48,697 bases of DNA from contig NZ_SCFA01000054.1 in assembly GCF_004210275.1 (NCBI RefSeq), positions 1-48,697 of the forward strand. Direction: 5' to 3'. Made by a program: the position numbers and the translations under genes. Every line of letters begins with the position of its first letter. The stretch's first letter is position 1. The notes below the pieces were generated by a model. It saw only the letters and a program-made list of their open reading frames with translations, did no database searches and was not told where the DNA came from. Source of the stretch: Rickettsiales endosymbiont of Peranema trichophorum (GTDB lineage Bacteria; Pseudomonadota; Alphaproteobacteria; Rickettsiales; Midichloriaceae). Shown piece after piece: positions 42,371-48,697 of this stretch.

Positions 42371-45091
42371 ATGGTCGAGAGGATAAGCACAATAGATACT
42401 TTTATTGTAATTTGTTACTTCGTGGGTTGTTTGGCTGTGGCGTTTTGGAAATCCCACAGAATCAAAACAATAAGGGAGTATACACTTGGTAGTGGTAGTG
42501 TTTCAACAACGGTGTTGGTCTGTACAATATTTGCTACCGCTATTGGTGCTGGGTCGACTATTGGAACAGTCTCTGAAGTCTACAGATTGGGTTTGCTATC
42601 TATCGTGGCATGTTGTTTTCTTCCTGGGTTTTGGCTGATTAGTTGCTATATCTTTTCCGATATTAGACAATTTAAGGGATGTCTGTCAGTCAGTGACATA
42701 ATGTCTGTACTTTATGGTGAACCTGGTAGATGGGTAACCAACATTTGTGCTATCATTTTTTCTGTGGGCATTGTTGGAGCACAAGCAATGGTGGTAGCAA
42801 ACATTCTGGATTATTTCTTTCATGTTGGTCCGTTTGTAGGTGCCATAATAGGTGTTGGTGTACTGACATTTTATTCGGCATTTGGTGGTATTAGAGCCGT
42901 TGCTTTGACTGACGTGTTTCAGTTTTTCATATTTTATATCGCTATCCCATTGGCATTTGCAACAGCCTTGCATGAATTGGGTGGGTTCTCAACAATGTGG
43001 AGCAAGCTCCCAGAATCCCATGCAGTTCTGGATCTTAGTGGCGATAACTTATACGTATTTTTAGGTTTGTTGGTTTTTATACTAAGACCAGAGACGGCAG
43101 GTACATCTATACAAAGATTCTTAATGTCTGGCAATCCACTTCAATTAAGAAAAGCCTTGCTCATAGTGTCGATGATCACAATACCATTGACTATCATAAT
43201 ATCGTTCATAGGTGTGATTATGAAGCTAAAAGAACCAGATTTAGCTCCAGATGACGCATTTATTGCATTTATAGCGCACCACCTATCAGATGGTGTAAAA
43301 GGATTCATGATTGCAGCTATTACGGCTGTGATTATGTCTACTGCAGATTCCTGGCTGAACACCACATCAGTTCTTGTAGCTCATGATATTTGCAAGAGAA
43401 TATGGTCTAAGATGAGCGACAGAACGGAGTTGACTATAGCAAGACTTGCCACATTTGTTATTGGTGCAATGTCTGTGAGTGTCACACTAATGGGCAAGGG
43501 TCTTATAGAGGTATTATTTGCGATTATCAATTTTTGGTCTCCTTTGGTGGATGTTCAGATTGCTGCCGGTTTTCTAAAGTTTAGAACTAATTCACTTTCA
43601 TACATATGTTCGGTAGTTTTAGGTTCTATAGGTGTGTCTGTAGCAGCTTACTTTAAAGGCGAATTTGGTACGCTTAGTCTGTCAGCCGGCTTGATCGGTA
43701 GTACTGTTGGACTGTTCGGCAGTCACTTTTTGCAGTTATGCCTTGCCGTAAGTATGCCAAGACGTGAACAAAGACTGAAGGAAAAAGCAGAAGAGATGAA
43801 GCTAAGGCACAAGCGTTTTTCGATCACCGGTGTGTTTGTGTCCCTGATACGTAACATGAGGTTAAGTAATCTGTTAAAGTTAGCAAAACAACACACAAGC
43901 AATTATAAGCCACGATATGAGTTGTCCGGTATTGGTATGGTGCTCTGTCTTTCAGTGGCGTTTTTAGCGGATAGTAAGATAAGTTTCGTGACGTACAATA
44001 TCATCTCTTTAAAGCTGATATTGGGATACGGTATAGCCTCACTTTTAGTATGTTTTCAAGAGGAGTTGCCACATAAATGGAAGACAAACTACTTGCCGCT
44101 GTATTGGTATGCCACAATGTTGTTTGCGTTTCCAGTGACCTCAATACACATGTTGTTGCTCACACATGGCTCAATATTTTGGGGTGTACATCTTGTCGTG
44201 AGTACCTTTATCATGTCTGTGTTCCTGGATTATGGTGCGTTCATGACACTATCTCTGCTAGGAATGTTAATAGGTGGAGGACTCGCCTATATACTACCGC
44301 CATTGGAGAGTGTACATGCGCTTTCTATTGAATCTGTATACGGGTTAGGTGTCGCGATGGTTGGCTTTATAGCGATATCGATTGTAAAACGTATGCAAGA
44401 TGCCACTCTTGGTAAGGTAGAATTAGTGAACAGTAGAATAGTGCATGAGCTGAGAAGTCCATTATCTGTCGTAATGTCGGCTTCTGAGTTTCTGGACACT
44501 ATAATGGCAGATGCTATTTTAAGAGCTAAAGATAAGCCCGTCGCTCTTACTAATGATGAGATAGACAAGATCAAGGAACTATGCGATGCAATAAAGGATA
44601 CCTCGGCTAGAGGGCTAAACACGGTTAGCGTCTTTCTTGCAAGAGTAAGGCAAGAGCCGGAAGACAATGGTAAATACCTCATGAGAAAGTGCATTACAAG
44701 CGTTTTAAGTGAGTATAAAGTAGATCAAAAGCTATACGAGCGTATCGATTTTCAAGGTGGTGAGGACTTTACGTTTGAAGGCTCCTGGTTACTAGTAAAG
44801 AACGTGATATTTAACATTGTCGAGAACGCTTTAAAGTATTCAGGTGAAGACGTGAAAGTAGAGATTAGAACTGAAAACAACAGACTCCACATCAAAGATT
44901 ATGGTAAAGGAATACCAGATACAATTCTTCCCCGTATCTTTGATGAGGCGTATAGTGGTGAGGTAGGTGGAACAGGTCTTGGTCTTGCCTTGTGTAAAGA
45001 AATTATAGAAGAACTAGGTGGTGGAATATACTGTATGTCAGAAGTTGGACATTATACGGAATTCGTGCTCGTATTTCCAAGGGTCAGATAA
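42371..45091 (+). CDS. Sodium/solute symporter-histidine kinase fusion
   Basis: 906 residues. Domains: SSS-family symporter of about 13 membrane segments (about 8-455; TIFATAIGAGSTIGTVSEVYRLG, RPETAGTSIQRFLMSGNP, TAVIMSTADSWLNTTSVLVAHDI), a basic linker (462-485), a second block of about six membrane segments (519-675), then a histidine kinase: H-box IVHELRSPLSV (His about 692), N-box NIVENALKYSG (about 815), G1 DYGKGIPD, F-box IFDEAYS and G2 GGTGLGLAL (about 866). No PAS or receiver domain. Known relatives such as CbrA sense or import nutrients and control carbon/nitrogen use. No response regulator is nearby. GAGGTGAA precedes the ATG; 17 bases before the next gene. Confidence 0.92.
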   Translation: MVERISTIDTFIVICYFVGCLAVAFWKSHRIKTIREYTLGSGSVSTTVLVCTIFATAIGAGSTIGTVSEVYRLGLLSIVACCFLPGFWLISCYIFSDIRQFKGCLSVSDIMSVLYGEPGRWVTNICAIIFSVGIVGAQAMVVANILDYFFHVGPFVGAIIGVGVLTFYSAFGGIRAVALTDVFQFFIFYIAIPLAFATALHELGGFSTMWSKLPESHAVLDLSGDNLYVFLGLLVFILRPETAGTSIQRFLMSGNPLQLRKALLIVSMITIPLTIIISFIGVIMKLKEPDLAPDDAFIAFIAHHLSDGVKGFMIAAITAVIMSTADSWLNTTSVLVAHDICKRIWSKMSDRTELTIARLATFVIGAMSVSVTLMGKGLIEVLFAIINFWSPLVDVQIAAGFLKFRTNSLSYICSVVLGSIGVSVAAYFKGEFGTLSLSAGLIGSTVGLFGSHFLQLCLAVSMPRREQRLKEKAEEMKLRHKRFSITGVFVSLIRNMRLSNLLKLAKQHTSNYKPRYELSGIGMVLCLSVAFLADSKISFVTYNIISLKLILGYGIASLLVCFQEELPHKWKTNYLPLYWYATMLFAFPVTSIHMLLLTHGSIFWGVHLVVSTFIMSVFLDYGAFMTLSLLGMLIGGGLAYILPPLESVHALSIESVYGLGVAMVGFIAISIVKRMQDATLGKVELVNSRIVHELRSPLSVVMSASEFLDTIMADAILRAKDKPVALTNDEIDKIKELCDAIKDTSARGLNTVSVFLARVRQEPEDNGKYLMRKCITSVLSEYKVDQKLYERIDFQGGEDFTFEGSWLLVKNVIFNIVENALKYSGEDVKVEIRTENNRLHIKDYGKGIPDTILPRIFDEAYSGEVGGTGLGLALCKEIIEELGGGIYCMSEVGHYTEFVLVFPRVR

Positions 45092-45108
45092 AGGAATGAG
45101 GTAATGTT

Positions 45109-46452
45109 GTGACTGTTGTAAACAAAGACACCAAGATACGTGAGATTCTAGGCCGGCTAAAAGAGCAACGTATAGAGTTTGTTGATTTTAGATTTACGGA
45201 TACTCTAGGTCGTTGCGGTACCTCGAGTCACAGCGTGAGCGCAATCCGAGAGCACGAGTTGCTATACGGTGTTTCGTTTAAAGAGCTCTCAGAATGTTCA
45301 TCTGGTGGGCGACACTTGGTATTGCGTCCAGATCTTGGATCTTATTGGGTTGATCCGGTAGCATCTCGCCCTACCGTCTGCTTTATGTGCGATATTACTG
45401 ATGGAGCTAGCAATGTTCCCAGTATTATTGATGCAAGAGCTGTAGCCTATACGCTCTCAAAGCATTTAGTATCAAGTGAAATTCCTGAAGCTGCGAACTT
45501 CACACCAACCATACAGTTTCTGATCTTTGACGATAGAGATTGGACCAATGTTTTCAATGGATATGCTGAGCAACTCTTTGTGGGAGCCCGTGCACCTCAT
45601 GTGGTCAAAGACAGGAATATAGAAGCGCTCCACAAACATGCCAGTCACATATCTTTAGACCATCTGAAAGACATTAGGATGGAAATCATATCTGTGCTTG
45701 AAAACATGGGTGTTAGAACAAGAAGGCATAGTGGTACTGATAATAGGTGCGAGATTACCTTAGATACAAACAATATACTTAGTAGTTGTGACGATCTACA
45801 AAAAGCCAAGTACGTTATCAGAAATATCGTAAGTTCTTACGGTAAGAGCGTAACATTTATGCCACAACCTTTTATGTCCGTTACGAAGTCTGGAATGCTT
45901 ATAGAGCACCCTATACCGCAATATAAGGAGTCCACGCTTGGTGGAGATGTGGTGATGAATTTAAAAAAGCATGAAAGCTTTTATATAGGTGGTATTTTAA
46001 AGCACATTAATGCAATATGCGCATTTGCGAGGCCTGCTACCAACAGCTACAAAGGACTACAAGATGATGCGACTAGGGCCAGGATGCTGATCCACCAAGA
46101 AGCAAATAAGTTGGAGCTAGCGTTTGTAGACTCTATAGCAAACCCTTATCTTACCTTTGCTGCTATAGTGATGGCAGGGTTAGACGGTATTATTAATAAA
46201 GTAGAGCCGACTTTTCAAATAGACCCAACTTTTGAAAACGTGTGTGATGGGATCCTGGAGGTACAGCTGGAGTTACCTACATGTTTTCAAGGGGCTTTGG
46301 ATGCTCTTAAAGACGATCAGGAATTTTTAAAGCGGGGCAACGTCTTTAGCAGTGACATGATGGAAACATTTATCAGGCTAAAAGAACTTGAGATCGTGGC
46401 CATTCAGCGAGTCCCCCATCCTGAAGAGCTTCGTATGTACTATAACATATAA
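45109..46452 (+). CDS. Glutamine-synthetase-like protein, probable pseudoenzyme
   Basis: 447 residues, colinear with GlnA from the beta-grasp (EFVDFRFTDTLGRCG) to the end (PHPEELRMYYNI), with no stop or frameshift. Compared with the known E. coli enzyme: E129/E131 are Thr134/Gln136 (TPTIQF), the H-H-E around E212 is R-R-H (205-207), H269 is Leu264 (SGMLIEH), R359 is Ala338 (LELAF), about 16 residues including the R-S-A-S-I-R stretch are missing, and the adenylylation Tyr397 is Cys379. E220 and E357 remain. Catalysis is therefore unlikely. GTG start with GAGGT upstream, 17 bases after the symporter-kinase, so co-transcription is probable. A regulatory or binding role is inferred. Confidence 0.88.
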   Translation: MTVVNKDTKIREILGRLKEQRIEFVDFRFTDTLGRCGTSSHSVSAIREHELLYGVSFKELSECSSGGRHLVLRPDLGSYWVDPVASRPTVCFMCDITDGASNVPSIIDARAVAYTLSKHLVSSEIPEAANFTPTIQFLIFDDRDWTNVFNGYAEQLFVGARAPHVVKDRNIEALHKHASHISLDHLKDIRMEIISVLENMGVRTRRHSGTDNRCEITLDTNNILSSCDDLQKAKYVIRNIVSSYGKSVTFMPQPFMSVTKSGMLIEHPIPQYKESTLGGDVVMNLKKHESFYIGGILKHINAICAFARPATNSYKGLQDDATRARMLIHQEANKLELAFVDSIANPYLTFAAIVMAGLDGIINKVEPTFQIDPTFENVCDGILEVQLELPTCFQGALDALKDDQEFLKRGNVFSSDMMETFIRLKELEIVAIQRVPHPEELRMYYNI

Positions 46453-46556
46453 TACCAAGTTTCAGATTAAATCAGGCAAATGGATTTGAGGATCAGGCTG
46501 CGTAAGCCTATTGAAATAGGTGCGCAAAGCAGAGTTACTATAAATCAGTTTCGAAA
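46452..46556 (+). mobile_element. MITE-like element B, copy 4 (right end decayed)
   Basis: Starts ATACCAAGTTTCAGATTAAA at the last base of the preceding gene's TAA stop. It follows the family through GGATTTGAGGATCAGGCTGC and GCGCAAAGCAGAGTTAC, then diverges. The 413-base gap 46453-46865 holds this element, a direct repeat and one doubtful small frame. Confidence 0.75.
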
Positions 46557-46616
46557 GAGGTCTATTGAACTACAGTCAGTATACACATATATTAAAGTTT
46601 CGAAAGAAGTCTATTG
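46547..46616 (+). repeat. Direct repeat pair next to MITE copy 4
   Basis: AGTTTCGAAAGAGGTCTATT (46547-46566) and AGTTTCGAAAGAAGTCTATT (46596-46615) differ at one base and are 49 bases apart; both continue with G. It could be a duplicated regulator site or a trace of an insertion/excision event. Confidence 0.55.
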
Positions 46617-46621
46617 TATAC

Positions 46622-46792
46622 ATGCCGATTGAGACATTGCATAGACAGTTAAGCGAAATCAAAGAAGTGAGGATGCAGACAACCGAAAACATGGCGCTGA
46701 TTGCCACAGACATCCCAGCAGAAATAAGCCATATTTTCACCGCATTACAGCTCACACCACCACAACGCTACCTGTCAAAAAGTCGTGTCTGA
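46622..46792 (+). CDS. Possible small protein, 56 codons
   Basis: Begins MPIETLHRQLSEIKEVRMQT and runs to a stop at 46792. The sequence looks helical and charged, but there is no proper ribosome-binding site and no recognisable family. The in-frame extension to a TTG at 46565 lies in the direct repeat. Listed for completeness; it may be non-coding or the remnant of a gene. Confidence 0.2.
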   Translation: MPIETLHRQLSEIKEVRMQTTENMALIATDIPAEISHIFTALQLTPPQRYLSKSRV

Positions 46793-46865
46793 ATCTCACC
46801 AAAGCAAGCAATTACACCCATCACAACCACCCAATTGATGAAGTCGAGAAACAGATCAGTCTACC

Positions 46866-48179
46866 TTAGTACAGTGTTACGGCGCTATTCCAATCCATTG
46901 TCATATGCCAACATGTAGAATCCATACTCCATTGTTCTCCCGATTCAAGCTGATATTCTGTCACATAATCAGTCGCTCTTGCGTTTTGAACAGTGTACGG
47001 CACAGCGTCATATTTAGTAAAGTCAACGTATTGACCCTCTAAGCCCCTTCTTACGTCACCTAATATGAACCTATTGCCGTCACCAACTAACTCCATCAGT
47101 CTTGCTACTAAATGCAAGCTCATCATGTGCTCCTGAAGCCATACCGGTAATGTCGATATCCATCTTAGCATCTCATTTAAAAGCACTGCAGCTTGTTGAT
47201 CATTTCCTGAAATCCCTGCAGTAGAGCTATAGCATACCTCTGAATTACTCACTACAACTGCTGTCTCATTTGACAAAGTGTTGTCTTGATCGCTACATGA
47301 GTCTGCTGTTGAGTGTGTCTCTCCTACTTGTGAGAAAGTGTCTGTATTTGAGCAAGCGATAGACTCTCGTCCGTCATTATTTGCTTGTGAATCAGCCAAG
47401 TCCCTCTCTCTAGCTCCATACTTCAAAAGTTTTTGACAATGTGTAGGCAATACCACTTCCCTAAGCTTATCGATATCTTCAGTATTAAACTTTTCGCACC
47501 AATACGGACTTTCATAATATGTCCATACTTCCTTAATCATTTCAAATGGAAGTAAAAACCTTGAAAGGGCTAAGCTATAAGCAACCATCTCTAACATACT
47601 TCTACCATTATGCTCTAATATCTCAAAAGCCTCTTGTGAAAGATCTGTAAAAAACTTTGTGGCTGTTAATTTTACTCTACAGAGATTTGGATCAGCTCCA
47701 TACTGCAATAACAAGATGCAGTTCTCTTTATGCCTATGCTCTATAGCAATGTCAAGGGGTGGCAACTCTGCACAATTGAGAATGTTAACGTCAGCACCAG
47801 CTTCCAGCAGTAACAATGTAGTATCAGAATCTCCCTGTACAGCAATATGTAAAGGTGCTCCACTATTTTCAGACATGAGATTCACATTTGCTCTATGCTT
47901 TATAAGTACCTCTATGATGTCAAGTGCACCACGATAGACAGCATTATGTAACGGTGTATATCCAACATGATCAAACGCACTGATTTGAACATCATGATGA
48001 GCGAGCAGCAGTTGACACATTTCAAGATCACCTATGTCAGACGCTTTATGAAGAGCAGTCTCACCAAGTATGCCCCTGAAGTTAACGTCTCCTCCATTTT
48101 CCAAATACTCTCTTACTTTATCTATTCTTCTTGATTCGACGTGAATTAGAAATGATCTACCGTCATTGTTATCTTGCAT
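46866..48179 (-). CDS. Ankyrin-repeat protein
   Basis: 437 residues. Seen: five ankyrin repeats in the first 170 residues (for example GETALHKASDIGDLEMCQLL, GYTPLHNAVYRGALDIIEVL, GAPLHIAVQGDSDTTLLLLE). Then comes a region with no recognised domain: a Ser/Asp/Asn-rich stretch (about 265-320) and a C-terminal part with WISTLPVWLQEHMMSLHLVARLMELVGD. No signal peptide. Ankyrin proteins are frequent type IV secretion effectors in Rickettsiales, and a vir cluster is in the same window, so export into the host is a reasonable inference. Confidence 0.87.
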   Translation of the reverse strand: MQDNNDGRSFLIHVESRRIDKVREYLENGGDVNFRGILGETALHKASDIGDLEMCQLLLAHHDVQISAFDHVGYTPLHNAVYRGALDIIEVLIKHRANVNLMSENSGAPLHIAVQGDSDTTLLLLEAGADVNILNCAELPPLDIAIEHRHKENCILLLQYGADPNLCRVKLTATKFFTDLSQEAFEILEHNGRSMLEMVAYSLALSRFLLPFEMIKEVWTYYESPYWCEKFNTEDIDKLREVVLPTHCQKLLKYGARERDLADSQANNDGRESIACSNTDTFSQVGETHSTADSCSDQDNTLSNETAVVVSNSEVCYSSTAGISGNDQQAAVLLNEMLRWISTLPVWLQEHMMSLHLVARLMELVGDGNRFILGDVRRGLEGQYVDFTKYDAVPYTVQNARATDYVTEYQLESGEQWSMDSTCWHMTMDWNSAVTLY

Positions 48180-48421
48180 TTTTTAGCTTGAACCTATCAA
48201 TTTAACTACAGCCATAATAACTCTACATCACTTTACGTTATAACACCAACACCTCCTCACGATGGTTAATAAAGAATGAGAGATTGAAAACCAGAGCGTA
48301 CAATGGAGGTCTTGCTAAGATCATTTTTGTGACACCAGTTATCAATTCTAGGGATTAAATTGAACCTCCAGTTTTTCCCGACGCACAAGCTCCTACAACG
48401 AGCCTGATTTTACATCCATCC

Positions 48422-48697
48422 TCACTTGCCAATTAGCTCACTCACCTCTTCCTCGCTCAAACCAGTCGCTTCACTTATCCTATTTACCTCCAATCCCATG
48501 CTCAGCAGATACTTGGCTATCGACAATGCTTTCTCTCGCTCACCTTGCGCTACGCCTTGCGCTATGCCTTCCTCTCTTCCTTCTTTTCTTCCCTTTTCCA
48601 TAGCATCCTGACGCTTCTTTTCAAATGCTGAGTCCTCAAACCTCCAAAATGCTAAGTGCGACTCATATATCTCCCTCTCTATTGTCGTCATCTGTAG
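48422..48697 (-). CDS. Rpn family nuclease/transposase, 3' part (cut by window edge)
   Basis: The C-terminal 91 residues of an Rpn-type protein; the frame is open to the window end. Seen: REIYESHLAFWRFEDSAFEK, the Gly/Glu-rich repeat KGRKEGREEGIAQGVAQGE and the C-terminal small helical domain LLSMGLEVNRISEATGLSEE that follows it in the family. The ATG at 48691 is probably internal. It has the same orientation as the Rpn 5' part at 1-445, but joining the two edges directly would be out of frame. Confidence 0.85.
   Translation of the reverse strand, partial: LQMTTIEREIYESHLAFWRFEDSAFEKKRQDAMEKGRKEGREEGIAQGVAQGEREKALSIAKYLLSMGLEVNRISEATGLSEEEVSELIGK

Noticed and set aside
48422-48697. Circular molecule formed by joining the two Rpn parts at the window edges
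   Set aside because: Direct joining shifts the reading frame, and roughly 60 residues of the family would be missing.

Overview
Organism. The window looks like a chromosomal piece of an obligate intracellular alphaproteobacterium of the order Rickettsiales. The main reasons are a virB8-virB9-virB10-virB11-virD4 (rvh-type) secretion cluster, Rpn-type transposase-nuclease genes at both ends, an ankyrin-repeat protein and a moderately AT-rich composition. The mix of genes (tol-pal, a polyamine cluster, RNase T2, interspersed MITE-like repeats) fits the protist/arthropod-associated Midichloriaceae better than Rickettsia or Anaplasmataceae. That family placement is inference, because there is no rRNA gene here. 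I saw no rRNA, no convincing tRNA and no CRISPR array.

Layout. 1-445: 5' part of an Rpn nuclease. 607-6934 (minus): sodB followed by virB8, virB9, virB10, virB11 and virD4, tightly spaced, a probable single operon. 7.2-10.6 kb (plus): an AT-rich accessory stretch with a YefM-YoeB type toxin-antitoxin pair under a palindromic operator, an EptA-like phosphoethanolamine transferase and a membrane-anchored methyltransferase. 10.6-14 kb: repeat-rich DNA around an EVE-domain/AlkD-like pair and a DUF805 membrane protein. 14-18.5 kb: envelope genes (lytic transglycosylase, AsmA-like protein with a His-rich loop, PlsC, Pal, TolB). 18.5-24 kb (minus): thioredoxin, a beta-barrel protein, an MsbA-like ABC exporter and RNase E. 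24.3-27.2 kb: a second beta-barrel protein, a Cys-rich repeat protein of unknown function and a small exported protein. 27.3-33.5 kb: mutL with an amino-acid permease, HU, a small OmpA-like protein, der and the short gene rpmG (33300-33470). 34-34.8 kb: an unknown protein with a duplicated domain.

35.4-38.5 kb (plus): a three-gene polyamine operon (group III ornithine/arginine decarboxylase, deoxyhypusine-synthase-like protein, agmatinase-like ureohydrolase). It is followed by an exported RNase T2, an active/inactive M16 peptidase pair, a solute-symporter/histidine-kinase fusion and a full-length glutamine-synthetase-like protein that has lost most catalytic residues. The window closes with an ankyrin protein and the 3' part of another Rpn gene.

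How it fits together. Secretion machinery plus possible effectors (ankyrin protein, RNase T2, duplicated-domain protein), envelope building and remodelling (MsbA, PlsC, EptA-like, Tol-Pal, beta-barrels), and nitrogen/polyamine metabolism with a possible nutrient sensor. Two families of short interspersed repeats sit between genes: A, about 95 bp with a purine-rich degenerate tandem tail, and B, a 128-bp MITE-like element with inverted ends. One B fragment provides the stop codon of the thioredoxin gene. The most unusual items are the symporter-kinase next to a glutamine-synthetase pseudoenzyme, the polyamine operon, the Cys-rich repeat protein and the MITE family.
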